A stretch of 64,000 nt of DNA, from the NCBI GenBank assembly GCA_902633185.1, contig CACPFN010000005.1, forward strand, positions 1-64,000, given 5' to 3'. The notes under the pieces are model-generated. The model was not told the DNA's origin, made no database searches, and saw nothing but the letters and a program-made list of their open reading frames with translations. Each line of letters starts with the position of its first letter. Positions within the stretch are counted from its first letter, which is position 1. Shown in pieces: positions 17,183-25,244 of the stretch. The position numbers and the translations under genes are program-made. This DNA is from an uncultured Pelagibacteraceae bacterium (GTDB taxonomy: Bacteria > Pseudomonadota > Alphaproteobacteria > Pelagibacterales > Pelagibacteraceae).

Positions 17183-17202
17183 ACCTCCTCGAAAGGGGAG
17201 GT
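17183..17202. terminator. Hairpin with GAAA tetraloop between convergent ald and thioredoxin-like gene
   Basis: ACCTCCTC-GAAA-GGGGAGGT forms an eight-pair stem (one T-G wobble) with a GNRA loop when read on the plus strand. It lies in the 155-base gap between two convergent genes, where terminators are expected, but neither side has a T-run. It may be a U-run-less terminator or a processing site. The rest of the gap is plain AT-rich sequence with nothing I can name. Confidence 0.5.
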
Positions 17203-17211
17203 AAAAAGGAA

Positions 17212-17586
17212 TTATATCCCTTTGTTTATTAAATTATATATTTGGTCCTTGTCAGTTAAACCAATTTCTCTTGCTACTTCACTTTCACCTTTAAAAACTA
17301 CTATTGTAGTCCAATAATTTATACCTAAAACTTTAGCAATATCTTCATGTTCTGTTTGCTCATAGAATAAAAATTCTACATCCTTAAAGTCTTTCATTGC
17401 TTGGTCGAAAACTTTTGTTTGTGCTGCGCAAGTTGAACAATATTCATTCCAAGAATTAATAACAATCGTTTTACCAGATTTTTGAATTTCAAATAATTTT
17501 TTCAGATCAAAGTTTGTGGTTTTTTCAAAACCAAATGAGATATTTGGTATCAAGAATAAAATAAAAAAGACAAAATATTTTTTCAT
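17212..17586 (-). CDS. Exported thioredoxin-like protein
   Basis: A 124-residue protein with a signal peptide (KKYFVFFILFLIPNISFGFE) and a thioredoxin fold. The active site is SWNEYCSTCAAQ (CSTC, where thioredoxin has CGPC), followed by FLFYEQTEHEDIAKVLGINYWTTIVVFKG, where IAKVLGI-x-xWTT takes the place of the usual 'ygI.svPT' block. The cis-proline is replaced by a Thr-Thr pair, which is odd. It acts in the periplasm, possibly in cytochrome or cysteine maturation, consistent with its position 13 bases after the cytochrome b561 gene on the same strand. Confidence 0.75.
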   Translation of the reverse strand: MKKYFVFFILFLIPNISFGFEKTTNFDLKKLFEIQKSGKTIVINSWNEYCSTCAAQTKVFDQAMKDFKDVEFLFYEQTEHEDIAKVLGINYWTTIVVFKGESEVAREIGLTDKDQIYNLINKGI

Positions 17587-17599
17587 GAGCTTTATTTAA

Positions 17600-18127
17600 T
17601 TATCTGGTCATTCTTTTCAAGATGTTTTCTTTCAAAAATATTTGATGAAACAAAACTGCAAAAATATGCAATGATATTAAAACTATTAATGTATAATTTG
17701 AAATAACGTGAACATTATAAAATTGATCTGCTAAATCAAAGTTATCTTCAATCCTTAATTTAAAAATAAAAAAATTTAGTTTTTCACCATTAAATAGCTT
17801 TTTTAAAATTCCTGATGTTGTTATTGTTAAAAGTGCGACATAAAGAGCGAAATGATTCAATTTCGCAATCAAGTTTTGTCCAAAGAATGCCTCAGGCATT
17901 AGTTTTGGGGACTTGCTAAAAAATTTATAAATTAACCTAAATAAGGTTATGTAAAATATAGATATTCCAACAATTACGTGCACATTTTCTATAGTTATTC
18001 TTAAATCCGAAAAATCCAATCTGACTAAAATAAACCCCATTGGTATCTGAGCAATTAGAAGGAGCAAAGTGAACCAATGGAAAAATTTAGCTAACCAACT
18101 ATATTGTAATGCTATACTATTCGACAT
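17600..18127 (-). CDS. Cytochrome b561 family protein
   Basis: A 175-residue protein with four membrane spans and the His residues typical of bacterial b561: AKFFHWFTLLLLIAQIPMG, IENVHVIVGISIFYITLFRLIY, AKLNHFALYVALLTITTSG and ISLHIFAVLFHQ. Two b hemes are expected, carrying electrons between the quinone pool and periplasmic partners. Its ATG (minus strand, 18125-18127) shares bases with the ATG of the divergent cytochrome c' gene (18126-18128), so both promoters must lie within the opposite gene. Electron partners could be the neighbouring c-type cytochromes. Confidence 0.88.
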   Translation of the reverse strand: MSNSIALQYSWLAKFFHWFTLLLLIAQIPMGFILVRLDFSDLRITIENVHVIVGISIFYITLFRLIYKFFSKSPKLMPEAFFGQNLIAKLNHFALYVALLTITTSGILKKLFNGEKLNFFIFKLRIEDNFDLADQFYNVHVISNYTLIVLISLHIFAVLFHQIFLKENILKRMTR

Positions 18128-18590
18128 GAGCTATTTTATAAAAATAAATAATATTTTCAAAATAATGTTTATTGTAGCACTTTCTTTTTCATTTAACTCT
18201 AATGTTTTATCAGAAGAAAGTGCAAAAGACATTATAAAGAAAAGAAAATCTTTATTCAGTCAAAATTATAAACTAGCAAAAAGAATTAGTATTTTGCTTA
18301 ACGAAGTTGAAATTGAGGACTCAAAAAAACTAATGATTAGAATGAGTGATAATTATTTAGAATTACTAAATTTATTTCCAGAAAATACAAAAGAGGGACA
18401 TGGAACAGAGGCTTTACCAATTATTTGGGAAGAAAAAGATGAATTTAATGCTCTAATGAAAAAATCATCTGATCAAATGATAAAACTAGCCTCAATTATA
18501 GAAGACCAAGATGATTTTAGAGCAGCTTTGAAACAATATATGTGGTCGAGCTGTAAAGCTTGTCATAGCAGATATAGGGCTCCACACTAA
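18126..18590 (+). CDS. Cytochrome c' family protein
   Basis: The ORF track starts at 18069, but the ATG at 18126 gives a good signal peptide (MSYFIKINNIFKIMFIVALSFSFNSNVLS) and avoids overlap with the divergent b561 gene, so I prefer it (154 residues). The C-terminal CKACH heme site followed by SRYR is the hallmark of cytochrome c', a four-helix periplasmic heme protein. The preceding sequence is helical and lacks the double CXXCH of other types. It is the first of three translationally linked genes: its TAA shares a base with the ATG of the class I cytochrome c gene. Confidence 0.85.
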   Translation: MSYFIKINNIFKIMFIVALSFSFNSNVLSEESAKDIIKKRKSLFSQNYKLAKRISILLNEVEIEDSKKLMIRMSDNYLELLNLFPENTKEGHGTEALPIIWEEKDEFNALMKKSSDQMIKLASIIEDQDDFRAALKQYMWSSCKACHSRYRAPH

Positions 18591-19018
18591 TGAAAAAGTA
18601 TTTTTTTATTCTTATTGTTTTATTTTATTCAGATACTGCTTTCTCTCATTCGCACTACCCCATAACAAGAGATTCATTAGAAGCAATTAAAAATGGCAAG
18701 ATATTATACAATAAATATTGTGTTTCTTGTCACCAAGCAAATTTAGCTGGAGCTACAAATTGGCAAGGTTTAGATGAAGATGGGCATAGAAAAGCACCCC
18801 CTTTAAATGGAACTGGTCATACTTGGCATCATACAGATGAGTTACTACATAGAATGATAAAGTATGGATTTGCTAAATTGATAAAAAATTATGAAGGCAA
18901 GATGATGGGTTTTGGTGATAAAATAAGTGATGAAGGTATTGATAACATTCTTTCGTACATTAAATCTTATTGGAAAGATGATATTTATGAATATCATTTA
19001 GAAATGAGCAAACAATGA
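18590..19018 (+). CDS. Class I c-type cytochrome, periplasmic
   Basis: A 142-residue protein with a signal peptide (KKYFFILIVLFYSDTAFS) and one heme-binding motif, YCVSCHQANLAG, near residue 46. The distal segment KYGFAKLIKNYEGKMMGFGDKISDEGIDNIL contains the Met axial ligand region (MMGFG). A His-rich stretch, GTGHTWHHTDELLHRM, lies between and may bind a metal. It starts on the last base of the cytochrome c' stop and overlaps the next gene by ATGA, pointing to a co-translated electron-transfer unit. Confidence 0.88.
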   Translation: MKKYFFILIVLFYSDTAFSHSHYPITRDSLEAIKNGKILYNKYCVSCHQANLAGATNWQGLDEDGHRKAPPLNGTGHTWHHTDELLHRMIKYGFAKLIKNYEGKMMGFGDKISDEGIDNILSYIKSYWKDDIYEYHLEMSKQ

Positions 19019-19458
19019 GTTCAGAAGCAATTAATTTTAATTGGTCATGCAAGCATACTTGGAAAAGAAGCGCAAAAAATACTGCTTGGTGTTTACTAGG
19101 CTGTGCAATTGGTGACTTTGGAACTATATTGTATTTTCAGATAACAGGAATTCCCTGGCCTGTTTTAGCCATCATGACTTTAGCAATTATAAATGGTTTG
19201 ATTACAAGTATTATTTTAGAAACTATAATTTTACTAAGACAAAAACTTGATTTTTCCAAAGCATTAAAGACTGCACTTGGTATGAGCTTTATATCAATGG
19301 TCAGTATGGAAATAGCCATGAACCTCACAGATGTAATTTTAACAGGTGGAGCTATTTTAAATTGGTGGGTAGTACCAATAATGCTTTTAGTTGGATTTTT
19401 AACTCCATGGCCATACAATTATTGGAGATTAAAAAAATATAATATTGCTTGTCACTAA
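19015..19458 (+). CDS. DUF4396-like membrane protein
   Basis: A 147-residue protein with four likely membrane spans. The N-terminal WSCKHTWKRSAKNTAWCLLGCAIGDFGTI and the C-terminal WWVVPIMLLVGFLTPWPYNYWRLKKY match my memory of DUF4396 proteins, which often sit beside copper or cytochrome genes. The conserved Cys, Gly-Asp and Trp residues suggest metal or redox work, but no function is established. The start overlaps the cytochrome c stop (ATGA), so it belongs to the cytochrome operon. Confidence 0.7.
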   Translation: MSSEAINFNWSCKHTWKRSAKNTAWCLLGCAIGDFGTILYFQITGIPWPVLAIMTLAIINGLITSIILETIILLRQKLDFSKALKTALGMSFISMVSMEIAMNLTDVILTGGAILNWWVVPIMLLVGFLTPWPYNYWRLKKYNIACH

Positions 19459-19491
19459 AAACATCTCTATATCAAAGTAAGACCTCAGATA

Positions 19492-20427
19492 ATGACTAAA
19501 GATTTAATAACAATTGATGGCCTTTCAAAGGTATACGACAATGGATTTAACGCTTTAAAAACTGTTAATCTAAATATAAAACAAGGTGAAATTATTGCTA
19601 TGCTTGGACCAAATGGAGCTGGCAAAACTACACTCATAAGTATTGTATGTGGTATAGTTAAACCAACTTCTGGAGTAATTACAGTAGATGGTTTTGATAT
19701 TATAAAAGATTATAGAGAAACAAGATCAAGAATAGGACTGGTCCCCCAAGAAATTTCACTAGAACAATTTGAAACAGTGTTTAACAATGTTTCATATTCA
19801 AGAGGCTTATATGGAAAAAAGCCAAACCCCCAACATATAGAAAAAGTTCTAAAAGATTTTAGTTTATGGGATAAAAAAGATTTAAGGTTAAATCAGCTTT
19901 CAGGAGGAATGAAAAGACGTGTAATGATAGCAAAAGCATTATCACATGAACCTTCGATATTATTTCTTGATGAACCAACGGCAGGCGTAGATGTAGAATT
20001 GAGAAAAGATATGTGGAAAGTTGTGGAGGGATTAAGAAAAACTGGAGTAACCATAATTTTAACAACACACTATATTGAAGAAGCAGAGGCAATCGCAGAC
20101 CGAGTTGCTGTAATTAATCAAGGAGAAATCATTGTTGTTGATAATAAAATAGATTTATTAAAAAAAATGGGTCATAAAAAATTAACTATTGAGTTACAGG
20201 ATAAAGTCGAGAAAATTCCAGCAGAACTTAATGAATATAATCTATCAATCTCTAATGATAATTATTCATTAATTTACAACTATAACTTACATGCTGAAAG
20301 AACAGGTATTACAAAGATGCTTCAAGATTTAAAAAATGCAGGTTTGAGGATGAGAGATTTAAAAACAGAGCAAAATAATCTTGAAAAGATTTTTGTGACA
20401 TTGGTAAAGGAAAATAATGAGGATTAA
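19492..20427 (+). CDS. ABC-2 type exporter ATP-binding protein (YadG-like)
   Basis: A 311-residue ATPase: Walker A GPNGAGKTT near 40, signature LSGGMKRR, Walker B SILFLDEPTAGVDVELR, switch His in LTTHYIEEAE. The C-terminal 90 residues form the extra domain seen in YadG/CcmA-type proteins. The 'DEPTAGVD' form is typical of ATPases working with ABC-2 permeases. It overlaps the following permease gene by 11 bases and so is co-translated with it. The exported substrate is unknown. Confidence 0.88.
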   Translation: MTKDLITIDGLSKVYDNGFNALKTVNLNIKQGEIIAMLGPNGAGKTTLISIVCGIVKPTSGVITVDGFDIIKDYRETRSRIGLVPQEISLEQFETVFNNVSYSRGLYGKKPNPQHIEKVLKDFSLWDKKDLRLNQLSGGMKRRVMIAKALSHEPSILFLDEPTAGVDVELRKDMWKVVEGLRKTGVTIILTTHYIEEAEAIADRVAVINQGEIIVVDNKIDLLKKMGHKKLTIELQDKVEKIPAELNEYNLSISNDNYSLIYNYNLHAERTGITKMLQDLKNAGLRMRDLKTEQNNLEKIFVTLVKENNED

Positions 20428-21184
20428 TTTTTACGCATTAAGAGCAATTTATTTTCATGAAATGGATCGATTTAGAAGAACATTAATACAATCTCTTCTT
20501 TCTCCAGTTTTATCTACTTCATTATACTTTATAGTATTTGGCTCGGTAATCGGGGATTATGTACAAAAAATTGATGGCATTAGTTATGGCTCTTATATAG
20601 TTCCAGGATTATTAATGTTAACATTATTAACGCAATCTATCAGTAACACTTCTTTTGGAATTTTTTTTCCTAAATTTAATGGAACAATTTATGAAATTTT
20701 AGCAGCTCCAATTTCTACTGTAGAAATTGTAATTGCTTATGTTGGTGCAGGTGCAACTAAAACCTTAATTGTTGCTGCAGTAATTTTCTGCACTTCACTT
20801 TTCTTTGCAGAAGTAAATGTAAAGTTTCCTTTACTAATGATTTTCTTATTAATTCTAGTTGCTTTCACTTTTGCTTTGTTTGGGTTTTTAATTGGACTTC
20901 TTAGTAAAAATTTCGAGCAAATGTCTATAATACCAACAATTGTCATAACACCAATGGTATTTTTAGGTGGAAGTTTGTATTCGCTAGATATGCTCCCAAG
21001 TTTCTGGCAAACAGTCACTTATTTTAATCCTGTTGTATATTTAATTAATGGGCTGAGGTTTGCATTTTATGGAGTTTCTGATTTTGATATTTGGATAAGT
21101 ATTTCAACAATGTTTATATTTTTAATTGTATGTGTAACTCTTGTCTCAATTATACTTAAAAAAGGTTATAATATAAAAAATTAA
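20417..21184 (+). CDS. ABC-2 type permease (YadH-like)
   Basis: A 255-residue inner-membrane protein with six hydrophobic spans and the ABC-2 family pattern: a first segment RTLIQSLLSPVLSTSLYFIVFG, then GSYIVPGLLMLTLLTQSISNTSFGIF, and the signature FLGGSLYSLDMLPSFWQTVTYFNPVVYLINGLRFAFYG near the end. It pairs with the ATPase encoded just upstream (11-base overlap). YadGH-type exporters are widespread, usually without a known substrate. Confidence 0.9.
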   Translation: MRINFYALRAIYFHEMDRFRRTLIQSLLSPVLSTSLYFIVFGSVIGDYVQKIDGISYGSYIVPGLLMLTLLTQSISNTSFGIFFPKFNGTIYEILAAPISTVEIVIAYVGAGATKTLIVAAVIFCTSLFFAEVNVKFPLLMIFLLILVAFTFALFGFLIGLLSKNFEQMSIIPTIVITPMVFLGGSLYSLDMLPSFWQTVTYFNPVVYLINGLRFAFYGVSDFDIWISISTMFIFLIVCVTLVSIILKKGYNIKN

Positions 21185-21185
21185 T

Positions 21186-21353
21186 TTGACTGTTGACCAG
21201 ATAATTCCTGCAATATTTTTAATTTTAGTTTTAATATTAGTTTTGCCAAATTTTTTGAGATCAAATTCAAATATTAAACAATTAGTATCAAATTTCTCTA
21301 TCTGGATAATAATAATACTAGTAATATTTGGATTGATGTATTTTTTGATGTAA
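21186..21353 (+). CDS. Small membrane protein, TTG start
   Basis: A 55-codon frame missed by the ORF track, starting with TTG two bases after the permease stop. It encodes a short protein with two hydrophobic stretches: DQIIPAIFLILVLILVLPNF and WIIIILVIFGLMYFLM, joined by a polar loop RSNSNIKQLVSN. Two-span mini-proteins of this size are common next to transporter genes, but the low-complexity composition means a chance frame is possible. Confidence 0.4.
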   Translation: MTVDQIIPAIFLILVLILVLPNFLRSNSNIKQLVSNFSIWIIIILVIFGLMYFLM

Positions 21354-21361
21354 ATATATTT

Positions 21362-21526
21362 ATGATTAAATTTATTCTTCCTGCAGTTATATTAATTTTA
21401 ATTATAATTTTTTGGGAAAAAATTAACGAATTTTTATTAAGCAAATTTAAAATTAAACTCAATTATATAGCCATCATCATATTAGTTTTAATATTATTTG
21501 TTTTATCCTTATTGCTATATTTCTAA
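21362..21526 (+). CDS. Small membrane protein
   Basis: A 54-residue frame starting with ATG 8 bases after the previous tiny ORF and ending 6 bases before the SafE-like gene. It has a hydrophobic first span (IKFILPAVILILIIIFW), a charged loop (EKINEFLLSKFKIKLNY) and a second span (IAIIILVLILFVLSLLLYF), the same layout as the preceding ORF. Close packing between two known genes supports its being coding; no family is recognised. Confidence 0.45.
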   Translation: MIKFILPAVILILIIIFWEKINEFLLSKFKIKLNYIAIIILVLILFVLSLLLYF

Positions 21527-21532
21527 TTTATA

Positions 21533-22279
21533 ATGGAGATTAACTTATTATTCTTTATTAGTGTTGTTCCAGCAATTGTTTTATATGGAATTGCTAAATC
21601 TGGTTTAGGTGGCTCGATATCATTAATTTCGGTTCCATTAATGACAGTGGTAATGCCATTAAACCAAGCACTTGCTATAATTTTACCAATATTAATTTTT
21701 TCAGACATTATTGCTGTTTATAGATTTAGAAGGGAATTTGATTTTGGAACACTAAAGTTATTAGTTCCATTTGCTGCTACAGGAATAATAATAGGCTCAT
21801 TTACCTTTACTTATTTTTCAGAGGATTTGCTTAAACTAATTGTCGGAATAATGGGTTTCTTATTTGCTGGTTATTATTTTTTATTTAAAAAAGAAAAAAA
21901 TATACCAGCAAAAAAAAACTTTTTTAAAGGTGCAATTTGCTCATCTATCGCTGGTTTTTCAAGTTTTTGTGTACATGCTGGTGGAACGCCAACAAGTCTG
22001 TATTTGCTTCCACTCAGAATGAAGAAAGAAATTTATGTTGGGACAAGAATTATTTTTTTTAGTTGTGTTAATCTAATTAAGCTTCCTCTGTATGTTTATT
22101 TATCCATGATGAATTTTGATACTCTGTATCAGTCAGTTACTCTTTTCCCTTTAGCGCTAATTGGAATATTTATAGGTTATAAATTACTCAAAATAATTGA
22201 GGAAAATTTATTCTACAATATTATTTATGCTTTAATTTTGGTTAGTAGCTTTAAGTTAATATTAGATTTTATGGTTTAA
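21533..22279 (+). CDS. TauE/SafE family sulfite/organoanion exporter
   Basis: A 248-residue protein with about eight membrane spans. The N-terminal block GIAKSGLGGSISLISVPLMTVVMPLNQALAIILPILIFSDI and the repeat FSSFCVHAGGTPTSLYLLP are the two Gly-rich halves of TauE/SafE proteins. These export sulfite, sulfoacetate or related anions. It is one of two such genes in this window; the other sits with the apr genes. The small membrane ORFs just upstream may be in the same transcript. Confidence 0.88.
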   Translation: MEINLLFFISVVPAIVLYGIAKSGLGGSISLISVPLMTVVMPLNQALAIILPILIFSDIIAVYRFRREFDFGTLKLLVPFAATGIIIGSFTFTYFSEDLLKLIVGIMGFLFAGYYFLFKKEKNIPAKKNFFKGAICSSIAGFSSFCVHAGGTPTSLYLLPLRMKKEIYVGTRIIFFSCVNLIKLPLYVYLSMMNFDTLYQSVTLFPLALIGIFIGYKLLKIIEENLFYNIIYALILVSSFKLILDFMV

Positions 22280-22305
22280 TTAGGCTTTAATTTCTTAAAG
22301 CCTAA
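22280..22305. terminator. Perfect 11-bp hairpin after the SafE-like gene
   Basis: TTAGGCTTTAA-TTTC-TTAAAGCCTAA directly follows the SafE-like stop codon. The stem is perfect but no T-run follows on the plus strand, so it may be an unusual terminator or an mRNA 3'-end stabiliser. The next 140 bases up to the riboswitch contain no supported gene. Confidence 0.55.
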
Positions 22306-22416
22306 TAAGTTCATAACTAAAAGGAAGGGAATTAATAATTCGTAAACTAATTCAATCAACTCAGAAAATACAATGCTAATTAGTCTAATCAGTAATGCAA
22401 AATCTAGGATAATTTC

Positions 22417-22445
22417 TTGAAATTTTAAATTTAATGATTTACTTA
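22417..22445 (+). promoter_or_regulatory. Possible thiV promoter
   Basis: TTGAAA, 17 bases, then TACTTA precede the TPP riboswitch at the right distance for transcription to begin at its 5' edge. The -35 box is one base off the sigma-70 consensus and the -10 box two. AT-rich DNA gives such matches easily. Confidence 0.35.
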
Positions 22446-22446
22446 G

Positions 22447-22508
22447 ATCTTGGGGTGCTTTTAGCTGAGAATAACCCATTGAACCTGTCCGGTAATTCAG
22501 AAAGGGAA
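22447..22508 (+). ncRNA. TPP (THI element) riboswitch upstream of thiV
   Basis: The sequence holds the conserved TPP aptamer blocks in order: GGGGTGC, GCTGAGA, ACCCATTGAACCTG, CCGGTAAT and AGAAAGGGA. CTGAGA recognises the pyrimidine and the GGTAAT/ GAACCTG helices the pyrophosphate. The 3' strand of P1 (AAAGGGA, 22501-22507) is also the ribosome-binding site, four bases before the thiV ATG. Binding of TPP would therefore hide the site and block translation directly, without needing a separate expression platform. The antisense ORF 22276-22479 overlaps this RNA and is not a gene. Confidence 0.93.
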
Positions 22509-22510
22509 AA

Positions 22511-23941
22511 ATGAATAAACTAAATATAATTGATCAATCAACAGCAATTATTTTGATTATAACTTTAAGTTTATTATTTGTTTTTATAGGCATTTATTAT
22601 TCAAAAAAATTTAAAGGACTGAATAATTACTTAGTTGCAAATCGATCAATTGGTACTTTGTCTCTTACTACGAGTTTAGTGGCTTCTGCTCTTGGTGCTT
22701 GGATTTTATTTGGACCCGCATCAGCAGCAACATGGGGAGGAATTGGTGCAGTGATTGGTTATTCACTAGGAACTGCATTTCCACTCTTTATTTTAATTTA
22801 TCTTGGTAAAAAATTTAGAACTAGTTATCCGCAAGGCAAAAGTATTATTGAAATAATAAGACTAAGGTTTGGACCAAATCTTTATAAACTTATTTTAGTT
22901 TTTTCCATTTTTTATATGACAATCTTTTTAATTGCTGAAGTTACTGCTGTAGCTTTTTTAATTAATTACATTTCTAGCACTGAATTGTGGATTACCTCTT
23001 TAATAGTAATATCATGTTCGTTACTTTACACATTATATGGAGGGTTAAGAGCATCCTTAATCACAGATAATATTCAATTTTTTGTATTTACAGCTCTTTT
23101 AATAATTAGTTTAATTTTTATTACCTCAATTGAAACAAACGAATTTAACTTTGAAATTATTAAAAATAATAATCCGCATTTGTTAAGTTTTAGTTATCTC
23201 CCAAATTATACTGCTGGTTTAACTTTCTTTATTGCCGTTGCTGCAACTAATCTTTTTCATCAAGGTAATTGGCAGAGAGTTTATGCTGCAAAAAATTACG
23301 AGGTTTTAAAAAAAAGTTTAATATTTTCATTTTTAATAATATTACCAATAGTCTTCTTTATGGGATTTAGTGGTTTAGTGGCTGTCTCTCAAGATACTAA
23401 TGTCATACCTGATCTTGCATTTTTCTCAATTTTATTAAAAGAAAATTTAATAATATTTTCAGTCATTGTAATAATTTTAGCTATCTCTTTAACAATAAGC
23501 AGTATTGATACTTTAATAAATGCTATTTCAAGTTTGGTAATAGTCGATGTAGATAAAGTATTAAATTTAAAAAATAATCATTTAAATATCTCAAAACAAT
23601 TTGTTATTTTTCTTTCGGTCATAGCTTTTTTTGTTGCATCAAAAGGATTTAGTATTCTTTATTTATTCTTAATAGCAGATTTATTTTGTTGTGCGGCTGT
23701 TCTAAGTGTTTTTTATACTTTTTATTCTAAATCTTATGATGAAAAAAATGCATATGTTTCTATATTAATAGGATTAATTGCAGGACTATTATTTTTCCCA
23801 AGTCCAGATTTTTCTAAATCAATACTATTTGGCGTAATTTTGCCTATGGATTTTGCACCATCGTATATTTCTCAATCTCTTTTATTTTGTTCATTTATTG
23901 CGGCAACTTTATCACCAATAATTGCATGGAAATTGAAATAA
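22511..23941 (+). CDS. thiV: Sodium:solute symporter under TPP control, probable HMP transporter ThiV
   Basis: A 476-residue SSS-family carrier with about 13 spans: the N-terminal FIGIYYSKKFKGLNNYLVANRSIG and LVASALGAWILFGPASAATWGG are typical of the family, as is ATNLFHQGNWQRVYAAKN in the middle. The gene sits directly behind a TPP riboswitch that includes its ribosome-binding site. In SAR11, a transporter of this family with this control, called ThiV, has been proposed to import HMP, the thiamine pyrimidine precursor the group cannot make. The family and control are seen here; the substrate is taken from that knowledge. The following gene rseP is 41 bases on. Confidence 0.85.
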   Translation: MNKLNIIDQSTAIILIITLSLLFVFIGIYYSKKFKGLNNYLVANRSIGTLSLTTSLVASALGAWILFGPASAATWGGIGAVIGYSLGTAFPLFILIYLGKKFRTSYPQGKSIIEIIRLRFGPNLYKLILVFSIFYMTIFLIAEVTAVAFLINYISSTELWITSLIVISCSLLYTLYGGLRASLITDNIQFFVFTALLIISLIFITSIETNEFNFEIIKNNNPHLLSFSYLPNYTAGLTFFIAVAATNLFHQGNWQRVYAAKNYEVLKKSLIFSFLIILPIVFFMGFSGLVAVSQDTNVIPDLAFFSILLKENLIIFSVIVIILAISLTISSIDTLINAISSLVIVDVDKVLNLKNNHLNISKQFVIFLSVIAFFVASKGFSILYLFLIADLFCCAAVLSVFYTFYSKSYDEKNAYVSILIGLIAGLLFFPSPDFSKSILFGVILPMDFAPSYISQSLLFCSFIAATLSPIIAWKLK

Positions 23942-23982
23942 TTGATGTTTATTAAAAACCTAATTATTGTATAATTTAATAA

Positions 23983-25092
23983 ATGCTCAATTTTATATTA
24001 CCATTTATTGTATTAATCGTTGTTGTTGTTTTCATTCATGAATATGGACACTATTATTTTGCAAAAAGATATGGTGTTGGTGTAACAGACTTTTCGATAG
24101 GTTTTGGTCGAGAATTATTTGGATGGAACGATAAATCAGGGACAAGATGGAAAGTTTGTTGGATACCACTAGGTGGTTATGTAAAATTTTTCGGAGATAG
24201 GAATGTATTTTCACAAGCAGATCAAGAGGAGCTACTAAAAAAATATAGCAAAGAAGACCAACATAAATTGTTTGTAACAAAACCTCTTTATCAAAGAGCA
24301 TTAATTGTTGCTGGAGGACCGTTGGCTAATTTTATATTAGCTTTAGTCATTTTTACTTTCATATACATGTTTGCAGGTAAAGATTTTACACCAGCTGTAA
24401 TTGATGAAGTATTAAAAGATAGTCCAGCAGAAGTTGCTGGTATGCAAAAAAATGATGTTATTATTGAAATAGATAATACAAAAGTAGAGAGTATTCTTGA
24501 TGTTTCTAAATTAATAGCAATGTCAACATCAGAATTTATCGATTTTAAAGTTTCAAGATATGACCAGGAGATAATTTTAAAAGTTAAGCCAAATTTTGTT
24601 GATAGCGTTGATGAATTAGGAAACAAATTAAAGAAAAGGATGGTAGGTATTAAACTTAGTCCTTATAACAATCAAATAACACACAAAAAACTTGGACCTG
24701 CACAAGCTTTGCTTCAATCATTTAATGAAGTTTATTTTGTAACAACTTCATCACTTAAATATCTTGGATCAATGTTTACAGGAGCAGGGGACAGTTCTCA
24801 ATTGGGTGGTCCAATTAGAATTGCTAAAATTTCTGGTCAAGTAGCAGAATTTGGAATTATACCTTTTGTCAGTATGATGGCATATATTTCTATAAGTTTA
24901 GGACTAATTAACTTATTTCCTATACCTTTATTAGATGGAGGACATCTGATGTTTTATGCATTTGAAAAAGTTTTAGGTCGTCCTTTAAGTCAAAAAACAC
25001 AGGAAGGTTTTTTTCGAATCGGAATGTTTTTGTTGTTATCCTTGATGTTTTTCGCAACATTTAACGACCTTAAAGATTTAGGCTTATTTTAA
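23983..25092 (+). CDS. rseP: RseP-type intramembrane zinc metalloprotease
   Basis: A 369-residue site-2 protease. HEYGH near residue 19-23 supplies zinc ligands and the catalytic Glu; the second motif LLDGGHLMFYAFEKVLGRPLS is near 315. Between them lies a PDZ domain (about 130-200: DSPAEVAGMQKNDVIIEIDN) facing the periplasm. Four membrane spans are expected. RseP cuts anti-sigma factors and leftover signal peptides. In most alphaproteobacteria it lies with dxr, cdsA and bamA; those genes are not next to it here. It ends 152 bases before hup. Confidence 0.92.
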   Translation: MLNFILPFIVLIVVVVFIHEYGHYYFAKRYGVGVTDFSIGFGRELFGWNDKSGTRWKVCWIPLGGYVKFFGDRNVFSQADQEELLKKYSKEDQHKLFVTKPLYQRALIVAGGPLANFILALVIFTFIYMFAGKDFTPAVIDEVLKDSPAEVAGMQKNDVIIEIDNTKVESILDVSKLIAMSTSEFIDFKVSRYDQEIILKVKPNFVDSVDELGNKLKKRMVGIKLSPYNNQITHKKLGPAQALLQSFNEVYFVTTSSLKYLGSMFTGAGDSSQLGGPIRIAKISGQVAEFGIIPFVSMMAYISISLGLINLFPIPLLDGGHLMFYAFEKVLGRPLSQKTQEGFFRIGMFLLLSLMFFATFNDLKDLGLF

Positions 25093-25244
25093 GGCTTTTT
25101 TAATAGCTAAAAAAGCATTGTATTTATTGACTTTTTTTACCACTATATATTGTTGTTCAAAAAAAAATATATACTAAAAAAAAGCTTGAATTATCAATGA
25201 TTTTGTTAAGTATAGTTTCATAAACCTTTAAAACCGGAGCTAAA

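Noticed and set aside
18069-18125. Upstream extension of the cytochrome c' ORF
   Set aside because: It is antisense to the b561 start and would spoil the signal peptide; the ATG at 18126 is better.
22276-22479. 67-aa minus-strand ORF
   Set aside because: Its N-terminal third is the antisense of the TPP riboswitch and its last codons overlap the hairpin after the SafE-like gene; the constrained RNA explains the open frame.
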